From NCBI GenBank assembly GCA_016934595.1, contig JAFGSM010000104.1, forward strand, positions 1 to 40,906: 40,906 nt of DNA, in the 5' to 3' direction. The stretch is from a bacterium (GTDB lineage: Bacteria > SZUA-182 > DTGQ01 > JAFGSM01). This document shows positions 16,273 through 25,099 of the stretch, one piece after another. Numbering within the stretch: the first letter of the stretch is position 1; each line of letters begins with the position of its first letter. The notes beneath the pieces were generated by a model, which was given only the letters and a program-made list of their open reading frames with translations, was not told the origin of the DNA and made no database searches. Made by a program: the position numbers and the translations under genes.

Positions 16273-17817
16273 CTATTGCTCTATAATCAACACAGGTGTC
16301 TGGCCCAGCTCGAATAAAAGCTCGCCTCCTTTTGTGTCTTTGATCGCTTCCTTCCCGCTAAGGGAGTCGATTGTCCGAACCGATTCAGCATCGCCTGTCT
16401 TCATGACAACCCCTTGGGGAAACCTGTGCGTTTTCTTCCTGATCCTCAAATCCCTTGCGGTCATGCCATCCGCAGTTTCATAAAGCAGTGGGCAAAAGGC
16501 GATCCACATCCTCTTCCCGACGCTGTTTTTGAATTCTTCGACCCAGTATCCCTCGGAATTGATATCACCGGCAACACGTCCCGAATATACAGGATATTCA
16601 TTCAATGACCTGATAAGGTTCCTTAACACTGTAAACTGACTTGTTTTGTCCTTGGTCCTTTCATTCATCAAGGCGATCTTCTTGTTGCTGATCAGACCAT
16701 TGCTGATTATCCTGCCGATGACCCGATTTTTATCTGCATTAGATCTGGCCATAACAAAACTTGCCACATATTGAATGGCGGCATCGACATCGGAAATATC
16801 CTGTTTTTCCTCATTCCCCTCGCTTATCAAAATAGGCTTATCACTGTATCCATAATGATCCAATAAGCCTCGATATGTCTCAAAGGTGTGATATTGCGAC
16901 GACAGGTCCCCAGGCATTGTCCCCTGCGTATATGATATATTCTTTGGATAGTCATGGATCATAAATACATCAAACTTCGGTTTTGCCTTGAAATATGCCT
17001 CATAAAACCTGTTGGTATATCTCTCTATCATCTTCCTGCTGCCGCTAATAAATCCTGCCGTACCTATCATGACATCCGGATACTCAGGCTTGACTTTCTC
17101 ATACGCTGCAGTGTTTACCCTGGCAAGATCCGCCGCAGTTCCGCTCCAGTGCTTGCCCCCTCCCCTTCCATCATTCTCGGCATTTGGTTCATTCTGAAAC
17201 TCGACAAATCTGATATTCATGCCCTCATGATATCTTTTGATAAAGGCGTGGACGTATTCGGCAAATTCATCAGGATTTGTCGCCCTATCTCGCATCTTTG
17301 ACGTCAGAAACATCGGTATTACCGAAAGGCTGTACCTTTTTGATAAATCAGCGACTTTGTCGTAATCAAAGTTGCCTTCATTCCCTTTTTTACCCTTTGC
17401 CCTTGGCAATCCTCCCCTGCCGCGCCATGTCCACTTGTCATCCTCAGGTTCGACATAATCCCACAAAATGCCTATCTTGATGTAACCCATGCCGAGGTCT
17501 CTGGCAAGTTTGAAATATACCTCGATATCCGTCATATCCCTTTCAACCGGAGGATCTACCCTCAGGCCATAGATAAACTGGCTATCAGTTTGCCGTTCAA
17601 GCGCATAACCTTCTACCATACCCTGCTGATCGTCTATATCCTTCCGCTCATCTAATGCCTTTCTTTTTGGCATATTTTGCCGTTTTGGCAGGCCCTGCCT
17701 TTCTTCTAAGTCATGGGGTTTCTGTATATTCTGAGCACAGGAAAGTGTCCAGGAAAGGCAAAAGACAAAAAAACCTGCCGATAATAACCCGAATATTGCC
17801 CTTTTATATTCTAACAT
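16273..17817 (-). CDS. Exported clan GH-A-like glycoside hydrolase, probable lipoprotein
   Basis: A 514-residue exported protein. The first ~28 residues form a signal sequence ending SWTLSCAQN; the Cys suggests lipid attachment, although the lipobox is not canonical. A charged Lys/Arg/Asp/Gln-rich linker follows (about residues 30-75). The remainder resembles a (beta/alpha)8 glycosidase of the GH5/GH39 type: KIGILWDYVEPEDDKWTW, the acid/base Glu in FVEFQNEPN, DVFMIHDYP and ILISEGNEE, where the Glu is a candidate nucleophile. Polysaccharide loci often carry such an enzyme to trim or release polymer. ATG 17817 has AAAGGGG at eight bases and overlaps the polymerase gene's end by 14 bp, so the two are probably co-translated. 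I cannot assign a GH family with certainty. Confidence 0.8.
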   Translation of the reverse strand: MLEYKRAIFGLLSAGFFVFCLSWTLSCAQNIQKPHDLEERQGLPKRQNMPKRKALDERKDIDDQQGMVEGYALERQTDSQFIYGLRVDPPVERDMTDIEVYFKLARDLGMGYIKIGILWDYVEPEDDKWTWRGRGGLPRAKGKKGNEGNFDYDKVADLSKRYSLSVIPMFLTSKMRDRATNPDEFAEYVHAFIKRYHEGMNIRFVEFQNEPNAENDGRGGGKHWSGTAADLARVNTAAYEKVKPEYPDVMIGTAGFISGSRKMIERYTNRFYEAYFKAKPKFDVFMIHDYPKNISYTQGTMPGDLSSQYHTFETYRGLLDHYGYSDKPILISEGNEEKQDISDVDAAIQYVASFVMARSNADKNRVIGRIISNGLISNKKIALMNERTKDKTSQFTVLRNLIRSLNEYPVYSGRVAGDINSEGYWVEEFKNSVGKRMWIAFCPLLYETADGMTARDLRIRKKTHRFPQGVVMKTGDAESVRTIDSLSGKEAIKDTKGGELLFELGQTPVLIIEQ

Positions 17818-19228
17818 CTTTTATACCCCTTTCTAACTGGCTGTGATAAAGGGTTGACATGGCAAATCCCAAAAAGAGCCATAATACCCCTTTTGCGTAA
17901 CTATGGTCAACAAGCCCGTGTATGCTTATACATACTATTCCGCCCAAAAAGGCCAGCGCCATAATGTCAAAATATGTCCTCTGGGAAAAAAGCATCCCGT
18001 TCCATTCCTTCACGAAAAATTCCATAAAAAGTATGATCATGATCAAACATATGCAAATGATGCCAACTATTCCGAAATCAAAAAAAAATGAAAGATAAAG
18101 GCTGTGTGAATGAGGGAATTGGGTGTTAAGGTCGAATCCTCCGGCACCTAATCCAAAAGGGGTCATGGACTTTTTCTGCATGGCCCTTAGTCCGGCCTTC
18201 CATATCTCCATTCTGCTCCCTACGGATGTGGCATAGCCACCCTTTTCACTCACCTTCAGAATCCTCGGGGATGATTGTTTTGAAAAAATAACCGAGATGA
18301 TAAAGATCAAGACAAATAATGTATTGAACAATATAACGTTCCTTATCATGTTTTTCCTCAACGAGGAACTGAACAAAATAATAAAATGCATCATGGCCCA
18401 GAGTGATCCAATTCCTGCCTTTGACATGGTAAGAAAATTGGCAAACACGCAAAAACCCAGGGATATCAGCAGGAATTTTTTTCTATATCCATCCTTCTCA
18501 TAGATAAACATGCCGAGCATAACACAGGAGGCCATATTCAGAAGCAGGGATGTATGATTGGGATGCCCGATGGCATATCCGCGGATCTGGACATGAGGGG
18601 CATAGTTTACTACAAGGTCCAGCCAGTCGAATATCTTGAAATAGCGCAGGATCAACGGATGGACCAGAATGGAGACTACGACCAGCATGCTCAGGATATT
18701 CCCGCCCAGGATAAAAAACCACATCAGACGTCTGTGAAACCCTTCATTATCGGCTATGCTAACAACAAAATAGTATATGCCTATATTCAGGAATAAAAGA
18801 AACCACATGATCAGATAGTACCCTGTAAAAGAAAATATGATGGTTAACAGGCTATAAAACAGCAGGATATATATTGGGATATCAAGCGGGTTTTTGGCCT
18901 TGAATGGATCCCTGGTCCTGGCCACTTTATGGGCTATAAAGGCGGCTACAACAGAGAAATAAATGAGCACATAAAAGGGGATGAGCGACCTGACAGTTGC
19001 GCCTTCGGTATTGATAGCAAAACCTATATAATTCCCAAAAACGAAAACAAAAAAAATCAGAAGATATGCGCCTATCTCAAGCCTCGCTAAAAAGATTATG
19101 GCCATTAAACTGAAAATGCCAATGGATATGACGTAATACCAGGGCAGCACAGCGCTGCATAAGCCAAAAAATATTTCAAAGGATATTAGGCATATAATAA
19201 ATATCGCCTTAAAATAGCCTTCTTCCAT
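17804..19228 (-). CDS. O-antigen ligase / polysaccharide polymerase family membrane protein
   Basis: A 474-residue integral membrane protein with about twelve hydrophobic segments along its full length. Near residue 365 lies GLGAGGFDLNTQFPHSHSLYLS, the periplasmic loop signature of the Wzy_C/O-antigen ligase family, where His and Arg residues act on polyprenyl-linked glycan. Family members either polymerise repeat units or ligate finished chains to lipid A core. Since the locus also has Wzz-kinase and Wza components, the polymerase role is more likely (inference). No partner flippase (Wzx) is visible in this window. It starts at ATG 19228 with GGGGAAG very close, and its 3' end overlaps the glycosidase gene. 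Confidence 0.87.
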   Translation of the reverse strand: MEEGYFKAIFIICLISFEIFFGLCSAVLPWYYVISIGIFSLMAIIFLARLEIGAYLLIFFVFVFGNYIGFAINTEGATVRSLIPFYVLIYFSVVAAFIAHKVARTRDPFKAKNPLDIPIYILLFYSLLTIIFSFTGYYLIMWFLLFLNIGIYYFVVSIADNEGFHRRLMWFFILGGNILSMLVVVSILVHPLILRYFKIFDWLDLVVNYAPHVQIRGYAIGHPNHTSLLLNMASCVMLGMFIYEKDGYRKKFLLISLGFCVFANFLTMSKAGIGSLWAMMHFIILFSSSLRKNMIRNVILFNTLFVLIFIISVIFSKQSSPRILKVSEKGGYATSVGSRMEIWKAGLRAMQKKSMTPFGLGAGGFDLNTQFPHSHSLYLSFFFDFGIVGIICICLIMIILFMEFFVKEWNGMLFSQRTYFDIMALAFLGGIVCISIHGLVDHSYAKGVLWLFLGFAMSTLYHSQLERGIKDVRI

Positions 19229-19249
19229 TTCTTCCCCATTTTGTTTTAA

Positions 19250-19327
19250 TTCACCACGGAGATCACAGAGCGCCCAGAGAAAATTAATAACTCTGTGTTC
19301 TCAGTGTCCTCTGTGGTTAATTGAAAA
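19250..19327 (+). repeat. Family R dispersed repeat, full copy R2
   Basis: About 78 bp, from TTCACCACGGAGATCACAGA to CTCTGTGGTTAATTGAAAA. It is an imperfect palindrome, since ACCACGGAG at one end pairs with CTCTGTGGT at the other. The core reads GAGAAAATTAATAACTCTG. The inverse of copy R4 (39868-39948) matches it over its whole length with scattered differences. It fills most of the 133-bp gap between an AP gene and the polymerase gene. Confidence 0.85.
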
Positions 19328-19361
19328 CGTAATTATCCTTTTCAATCCATAAACCCGATTG

Positions 19362-21059
19362 TCAATCAAGATAACCCAAGGATTTAAGATGCTCCATTAC
19401 AATGGCTTCTTCCTCATCGTTTAACTCATTACGACCCGAAGGGGATAGAGAAAATATATCTGTCGAGGACGATTTCTTCTCATCTATTGTCCTTACAAAA
19501 CATTCCTTTATGGCCCGTCCATCCAAACCGGCAGACAGGGGCAATCCCATTGAATATAAAATTGTCGGGGTTACATCATACAGCTTAATGCCTTCAAGCC
19601 TTACCCCTTTTCTGGTCTCTGGTCCGCTTATGATAAAAACCCCATCCATGACATGGTGACCTGACCAGTTATGATTAATAAAGAAACTGTCTTTTTTATA
19701 GTGAAGCCGCCTCTTTAACCTTGCCTTATCCGAAACAGCACCGTATCCCCTCTCCCATACCACCAAAATATCAGGGACACTTCTAATGCAGTCTCCGCTA
19801 TAGATATCCTCCTTAAAGAAAACCTCATGCACCATGCCCCTGCCATTTTCAGGGTCCTTCAGCCCGAGCAAGCCATCCTTTATCTCTTTCTTTAACCGTT
19901 CCAGGTCAGGGCCCTCTTCTATAATGCCCTGAGGCTCCCTCCCCTTGAGATTGATGAATATGCTTCCGCAGTCATCCATTGAGTATGCCTTTGTCGCAGA
20001 CCAGTCTATATTTACAAGGGATTGATAATCGTAAGAAGTTTTGACCTTATCTGTCATGTCATCGTTACCCATCAGATGATACAGTTTTTGCAAAATGTTT
20101 CTCTTTTTTTTCCTGACGTAAAGATTAACATTCGTTCGAAACCTGTTGATTCCGGCAACCATACCGTTTGATGGATGATTGAATCTAAGATACCCCAGTT
20201 TTTCAAATAAGAGATTTATGGAAACAGCTTTTCTTAATGGCCCGAACCCATGGTCTGACACGATGACAACAGTTGCGTCATCCCCAAATGCCTTTATCAA
20301 TTCCCCTGCCTTGAGATCCAATGCCCTGTATATATCCTGGATAGCATGGCCAAACCTCTCAGCATCCATCTTGTTATAAGAAGGGTGTTCCTTGTCCATA
20401 CATGACCATAAAAGATGGGACGCCTCATCTGCAGGCATAAAAACGGCCATGAAAAAATCATAACCGTATTCGGACATGCAATAGGATGCTGTGTGGAAAT
20501 GATTCTGGATGGTATTGTGAAGCTCTTTGATATAGACATCCTTTGTACTTCCTTTATAATTGTGCCATCCAAATCTGAAGCCGCCCATCCTTTCCATAAG
20601 ATCTTTCTTCAGTTCAGCAGGATATGTAAAAGGGCTGCCTTCTCCAGGTGTCCCCAGCCCCGAGATCATTATTCCGTTGACATGATCGGGGGGATAAGTC
20701 ATAGGTACATTAATAACCCCAACTTTCTTCCCCGTCTCACTGAGCACCATCCATACAGGCTTGACCCTGCGAAGTCTCGAACTGAAAAGTTCAGTTCTGT
20801 AACTGCCTTCCATCCTTTGGTTAAATCCAGTGATCCCGTGTTTCGCAGGGGTGACGCCTGTGGACAAAGAAGTCCATGCAACAGGGCTCAAAAATGGCAG
20901 GGCAGATCTTATATGCCCATAGGCGCCCTGTTCCATAAGCCTTTTTATTGTCGGGAGTTCATTATTTTCTACCATCGGCTCAAGGATCTCGGGTGTCACA
21001 CCATCCAGCCCGATGACCAGATATCTTGAGCTCAACGGCCTATTAGATTCATATTCCAT
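19362..21059 (-). CDS. AP-superfamily phosphohydrolase/phosphomutase-like protein, paralog 4
   Basis: A 565-residue protein and the most divergent of the four paralogs. Signatures: VIGLDGVTPEILEP, LPFLSPVAWTSLSTGVTPAKHG (the Asn before the nucleophile Ser of the other three is Leu here), MPADEASHLLW, VVIVSDHGFGPL and NWSGHHVMDGVFIISG. All metal-ligand positions are still present. A basic segment (YVRKKKRNILQKL) near residue 315 could touch the membrane. The tail is VMEHLKSLGYLD. It stands apart from the coupled block, flanked by repeats R2 and R3, next to the polymerase and the BY-kinase genes. ATG 21059 has an excellent GGGAGGAA ribosome site. The N-to-L change and the different location suggest a different substrate from paralogs 1-3. 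Confidence 0.87.
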   Translation of the reverse strand: MEYESNRPLSSRYLVIGLDGVTPEILEPMVENNELPTIKRLMEQGAYGHIRSALPFLSPVAWTSLSTGVTPAKHGITGFNQRMEGSYRTELFSSRLRRVKPVWMVLSETGKKVGVINVPMTYPPDHVNGIMISGLGTPGEGSPFTYPAELKKDLMERMGGFRFGWHNYKGSTKDVYIKELHNTIQNHFHTASYCMSEYGYDFFMAVFMPADEASHLLWSCMDKEHPSYNKMDAERFGHAIQDIYRALDLKAGELIKAFGDDATVVIVSDHGFGPLRKAVSINLLFEKLGYLRFNHPSNGMVAGINRFRTNVNLYVRKKKRNILQKLYHLMGNDDMTDKVKTSYDYQSLVNIDWSATKAYSMDDCGSIFINLKGREPQGIIEEGPDLERLKKEIKDGLLGLKDPENGRGMVHEVFFKEDIYSGDCIRSVPDILVVWERGYGAVSDKARLKRRLHYKKDSFFINHNWSGHHVMDGVFIISGPETRKGVRLEGIKLYDVTPTILYSMGLPLSAGLDGRAIKECFVRTIDEKKSSSTDIFSLSPSGRNELNDEEEAIVMEHLKSLGYLD

Positions 21060-21131
21060 TGATTCCTCCCATTTTCATTCCGGGTAACCGTTCACCCCGT
21101 GAGCCGAATAAATTATGTCAACACAGGATTT

Positions 21132-21201
21132 TACCACGGAAGTACACGTAATATCACGGAAAATAATTGTCCAGTGCAATTCAGTGAAAATCCGTGGTTA
21201 A
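21132..21201. repeat. Family R-like degenerate repeat R3
   Basis: It begins TTACCACGGAAGTACACG and ends ATCCGTGGTTAAC, so ACCACGGA and TCCGTGGT form the outer inverted arms. Inside are further CACGGA and CAGTG words. The ends resemble family R but the core differs from R1, R2 and R4, so it is either a diverged copy or a sister family. It lies in the gap between the BY-kinase and AP genes. Confidence 0.6.
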
Positions 21202-21216
21202 CTGTTACCATTCCGG

Positions 21217-23286
21217 CTATTTGTAATGGTAATTGTAATAATATGTGATTTTTCCAATTGCCAGTTTATTAAGAAGCATTCCCAGAGGCCTTATATTGGC
21301 CTGCTTTAAAAATTCAAGCGCCTGTGAAAAGGCACGGTGGGTCACCTTCCTGCTTTCAAGCACCAGAACCAGGGCATCTGTATAACCCGCCAGTATTCTG
21401 GCATCATTTGCCGCCAGGATCGGGGGGGTATCCAGTATAACGAAGTCAAACCTGTCTTTTAGCCCCTTCACCAATTCTTTCATCTTATCAGACTCTGTCA
21501 GAAGCCCCGGGTCAGGGGGGATAGGCCCGCTGCAAAGCAGATTAAGCCCCTCCACCTCTGTTTTTTTGACGGCCTCATCTATATCCGCATCTCCGGCCAA
21601 TACATTCACTATCCCAGTGGTATTCGGTTTTTTGAATATCCTGTGCATATCGGGTTTTCGCAAGTCCGTATCGACGATGAGAACCTTTTTACCCTCACGG
21701 CAGATAAAAATACCCAGATCTATGACGGTAGTCGTCTTTCCCTCCCCTTGAAAAGAACTGCTTATAACCAGGGTTTTTACCGGTTTATCAAGGCTGGCGA
21801 ATCTTATGCTGTTAAGCACTGTCCTGTAAGCCTCACAGAATGGATCCTTGGGGTCCCTTTTTAGGATTATCGGGCTCTCTCTCCTTTTGGATCTTGGGAT
21901 GACCCCCAGGAAGGTCACATTGTGCTGTTTTGCCTCTTCCTGGGACTTTATTGTGTCATCAAGATAATCAATCAAAAAGGCCATGCCGAACCCGAATATA
22001 ACGCCCAGAAAGGCGCCCACTATCCCATTAAGAACCATATTGGGGCTTTCAGGTTTGTTGATATTGGGCTCTGCTGCGGGTTCCACCAGCCTTATGTCGG
22101 AAAGTGTCATGGCCTCAGCCACTCCCACCTTGTAAAGATATTCAAGGAGCGAGCTATAGAGTTTCTGGCTTGCTGACAGTTTCAATTCCAACTGTGACTG
22201 GGTTAATGTCTTGTCCGGAAAGGTGTACAGGTCGGATAAATATTTATCTATATCCGTCTGGACGCACTTCAGATGCGCCTCCATCCCGGAAATCTCCCTC
22301 TCAAAGGTCTCCAGATCCTGAGAGGATTTCTGGAAAACGCCCACCTCATATGCCAGCTCTTCTTTGGCCTTCTTGATCTTTTCCTGAATAATCCTGGCAT
22401 CCGGATGATCAGGTGTATTTTCTGTCAATATCTCGGCCAGATTCAGCTCCAGATCGGTGATCATTTTTTTTAGGTGATCTATCTGCGGGTTCTCTGAGAT
22501 CGCGGAGCTGGATACAGTTATGCCGGTTTGCCTGCCGAGCTGATCCTTTAATGTGTCCAGCTTGGCCCTGGTCTTGTTGATCTCGATAATACCCTTTTCC
22601 TTTTCATTCAAAAGATCGGTCACTTTCCGGATGGCTTCATTTATCTCGGTATTCAGATCGACCGTTCCCTCCTTGATCTTGAACCTTTTTATCTCCTCAA
22701 GCGCATCAAGATAGGCAGCCTTTGAGACCTCGATCTGCCCCTCTATAAAACTTTTGGCATTGGCAAACTCTATCCTTCTTTGACGCAGGTTTTCTTCAAT
22801 ATAGACATCCACCAGGGTGTTGGCGATCATAGCCGCTGTTTTCGGGTCTGCAGCGCTTGCTTCTATCTTGAATATATCCGTATCATTTACCTGTGTTACC
22901 TCCAGATACGGCTTTGTAAATATCCTGGAAGATATAATCCCTGATGTCTTTAATTCACTATGCCTCAACAAATCGCCATTTCCGGACTTCAATTGCAGCC
23001 TCGATATCACCTTATCAAGAATAGGAGACGAGGTGGCCAGTTCAATCCGGTTCTCTATCTCTGTGCCCGATTTGGTTAGCCTTGACTGAGCAAGATTCGT
23101 CAGATCAAGGCTTGATAAGATAGACGACGCTGTCGTTGATGTCTCCATAATCACCTTTGCAGAGCTGCTATATCTTGAGGGAAGAAAAAAACTGCAAAGG
23201 ATCGCGCTAAGCAGTATTATCAAAAATGCCTGGATTATGATCCATCTTCTGCGAAGGATAATCTCTAATATCTTTCTAAGGTCCAT
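21217..23286 (-). CDS. Wzz-type chain-length regulator fused to BY-kinase (Wzc-like)
   Basis: A 689-residue inner-membrane protein that controls polymer length and export through tyrosine autophosphorylation. Membrane segment 1 lies near residues 15-35 and segment 2 near 400-425, with a long coiled-coil-rich periplasmic domain between them. The cytosolic kinase half has Walker A in SSSFQGEGKTTTVIDLG, Walker A' in VLIVDTDLRKPDMHRIF and Walker B in FVILDTPPILAAND. The C-terminus is a short Tyr cluster, ITYYYNYHYK, the autophosphorylation tail. Both halves are in one chain, as in Proteobacterial Wzc rather than the split Firmicutes form. Its presence with the Wza-like and initiating transferase genes defines this as a Wzy-dependent exopolysaccharide locus. 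The ribosome site is weak. Confidence 0.93.
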   Translation of the reverse strand: MDLRKILEIILRRRWIIIQAFLIILLSAILCSFFLPSRYSSSAKVIMETSTTASSILSSLDLTNLAQSRLTKSGTEIENRIELATSSPILDKVISRLQLKSGNGDLLRHSELKTSGIISSRIFTKPYLEVTQVNDTDIFKIEASAADPKTAAMIANTLVDVYIEENLRQRRIEFANAKSFIEGQIEVSKAAYLDALEEIKRFKIKEGTVDLNTEINEAIRKVTDLLNEKEKGIIEINKTRAKLDTLKDQLGRQTGITVSSSAISENPQIDHLKKMITDLELNLAEILTENTPDHPDARIIQEKIKKAKEELAYEVGVFQKSSQDLETFEREISGMEAHLKCVQTDIDKYLSDLYTFPDKTLTQSQLELKLSASQKLYSSLLEYLYKVGVAEAMTLSDIRLVEPAAEPNINKPESPNMVLNGIVGAFLGVIFGFGMAFLIDYLDDTIKSQEEAKQHNVTFLGVIPRSKRRESPIILKRDPKDPFCEAYRTVLNSIRFASLDKPVKTLVISSSFQGEGKTTTVIDLGIFICREGKKVLIVDTDLRKPDMHRIFKKPNTTGIVNVLAGDADIDEAVKKTEVEGLNLLCSGPIPPDPGLLTESDKMKELVKGLKDRFDFVILDTPPILAANDARILAGYTDALVLVLESRKVTHRAFSQALEFLKQANIRPLGMLLNKLAIGKITYYYNYHYK

Positions 23287-23367
23287 AGTTTAATAAATCC
23301 ATATAAAATCCGAGCGGTTCCTGGTATGACCACTTTATTTAAAATCTTTTCCTTCTCCTCCTTATGA

Positions 23368-23958
23368 TCATGTGCTTTTATCTCCTATCTTTTTTAGGGA
23401 TTGACCGGCATTAAACCTGATATATTTATCCTGGCTGTCTAAAAGCCTTGTCAGTGCAGGCACTGCCCTTTTATCCCCGATATTTCCAAGCGACCAGATC
23501 ACAAAGATTTGGAGGTCATTATCTTCCAAAAGGCCAATTAACGGTAAGGTAGACCTGTCATCCTTTATCTTTCCGAGCGACTCGACCGATTTCCGCTGTA
23601 TCTCTTTATCATTTTCAGCCAAAACCGCTATCAAATCATCAACACATCCGCTGTCCCCTATCTTTCCTAATGCCTCTATGGCCTTAATTCTGATCTCTTT
23701 TGATTTATCATTTAGGAATCTGGCCAGCCTTGGAACTGCGCTTTTTTCCCGTATCTCTCCAAGTCGGTAAATGGCATCGCTTATCACTACAGGATTACCG
23801 CTTTCCAGGCTTTTTATATACTCTTCTTTATCATCCGAAAAGCGCCTGAACAGACCTATAATAACAAGGATCATGAGGAGGCATATAATCCCTTTCAACA
23901 AAACCGATATTATTAATGATCCTGCTCCTGTTCTATAGGCCGACCAAAATCTTTCCAT
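23368..23958 (-). CDS. Membrane-anchored HEAT-repeat protein
   Basis: A protein of about 196 residues with one N-terminal membrane segment (SLIISVLLKGIICLLMILVI) followed by about five HEAT-type repeats. Each repeat carries AVPxLxxxL...IRxxAxEALGKIGD-like spacing, for example DAIYRLGEIREKSAVPRL, KAIEALGKIGDSG, KSVESLGKIKDDRS and FVIWSLGNIGDKRAVPAL. Such repeats make protein-protein scaffolds; a role in assembling the cluster's enzymes at the membrane is a reasonable guess. ATG 23958 follows GGAGAGGA and gives a 26-bp overlap with the upstream dehydrogenase gene. ATG 23988, with AGGA at six bases, is equally possible. It has no catalytic motif. Confidence 0.82.
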   Translation of the reverse strand: MERFWSAYRTGAGSLIISVLLKGIICLLMILVIIGLFRRFSDDKEEYIKSLESGNPVVISDAIYRLGEIREKSAVPRLARFLNDKSKEIRIKAIEALGKIGDSGCVDDLIAVLAENDKEIQRKSVESLGKIKDDRSTLPLIGLLEDNDLQIFVIWSLGNIGDKRAVPALTRLLDSQDKYIRFNAGQSLKKIGDKST

Positions 23959-25099
23959 CCGTCCTCTCCGTGGAAACCTTGAGTGCATCCATAATCCTGC
24001 TGAATGGATAACATGCCGTGACCATCGGTATGATATCCAGTTTTTTCCCTGCGATAAGCCTTATGATATTATGAAATATCTTGTATCCGGAATGACCCCT
24101 TGAGCCTACGATCCTGTTTGCCCCGGATACAAGGGAATCCAGAAACATGGGCGTTGATGTGGCGGCCCTACCCAGATATACTATCTTGCCTCCAGGGGCC
24201 ATCGCCTTTTCCATCTCAGGTATGGTATTTGGGGCTGCTCCGGCAGCCTCAACCGAGATATCAGCCCCCTCGCCGCCTGTTATATCCAGAACCTTTTCAT
24301 GCGGCCTTATGCCATCATCTTTCAGCCTGTTGCTGTTAAAAACGAAATCCGCCCCCATAGCCCTTGCCAATTCCAGACGTTTATCTTTTATGTCAAATGC
24401 TATTATCTTGCTTGCGCCTGTTATCCTGGCCAGCGCCACCGCCCCCAGGCCTATAGGACCGGCTCCATAAACCACAAAGGTATCTCCTGGCCTGACTCCA
24501 TCCCCGCTTATAAACATGCCATTATAAGCGCATCCGACCGGCTCGACAAGGGCGCCTAATTTAAAGAGGTCATCATCCCCGTAATTATCCTTTAAGCTGT
24601 TAAGTTCCCAGCAATATCTCTCTTTTGATTTTATAAAGTCCGCAAATGCCCCGTCCGCGCTGAGTCCTGTCAACTCTATATTTTTACACTGATTGGGCGC
24701 CCCGCTGCGGCAAGGGGTGCATACGCCGCACCACTGTATGCTTTCCACAGCAACAGGGTCACCAATCTTCAAAGTCGTGACCTTCCTGCCGGCCTTCTCA
24801 ACAACGCCTGAAAACTCATGACCAATGATGCAAGGCAGCCTCAACAGGCCGGAAAAAATGGTGTAGCCTTCGTCATCCATCTCATATACATGGGTATCGG
24901 ATCCGCATATCCCGCAAAACTTGACCCTGATCAGCACCTCATCATCGTCTATGTCCGGTGTAGGAACATCCTTAATCTCAAAACAGGAATTTCTCCAGAC
25001 CTGACTGCCGATCAGTGCCCTCCTGTTTTTCCTTTCCCCTTCGCTCAATGGATAGCCTGGTCTAGGCGCCCATTCAGCGTTAGCTATCAATGCCCTCAT
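23933..25099 (-). CDS. Zinc-dependent MDR alcohol/polyol dehydrogenase (scyllo-inosose dehydrogenase-like)
   Basis: A 388-residue medium-chain dehydrogenase, predicted cytosolic. Catalytic zinc residues sit in FCGICGSD and CIIGHEFSG; the structural zinc has four Cys in WCGVCTPCRSGAPNQC; the NAD(P) fold is YGAGPIGLGAVALA. Extra features such as SQVWRNSCF, HVYEMDDEGY and IVGSRGHSG recall, from memory, the Thermotoga scyllo-inosose 3-dehydrogenase type, so a cyclitol or sugar alcohol substrate is plausible. The open frame extends to 25423, but that extension is a Gly/Arg/Lys-rich shadow of the ligase gene. ATG 25099 has GGAGGAGAG directly upstream and gives a 4-bp ATGA overlap with the ligase, so this is the true start. 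The neighbours (tungsten AOR and ligase) suggest acid/aldehyde/alcohol interconversion. Confidence 0.88.
   Translation of the reverse strand: MRALIANAEWAPRPGYPLSEGERKNRRALIGSQVWRNSCFEIKDVPTPDIDDDEVLIRVKFCGICGSDTHVYEMDDEGYTIFSGLLRLPCIIGHEFSGVVEKAGRKVTTLKIGDPVAVESIQWCGVCTPCRSGAPNQCKNIELTGLSADGAFADFIKSKERYCWELNSLKDNYGDDDLFKLGALVEPVGCAYNGMFISGDGVRPGDTFVVYGAGPIGLGAVALARITGASKIIAFDIKDKRLELARAMGADFVFNSNRLKDDGIRPHEKVLDITGGEGADISVEAAGAAPNTIPEMEKAMAPGGKIVYLGRAATSTPMFLDSLVSGANRIVGSRGHSGYKIFHNIIRLIAGKKLDIIPMVTACYPFSRIMDALKVSTERTDGKILVGL

Noticed and set aside
20415-21029. 204-codon plus-strand frame antisense to AP paralog 4
   Set aside because: Codon-phase shadow of a well-supported gene; no family motif.
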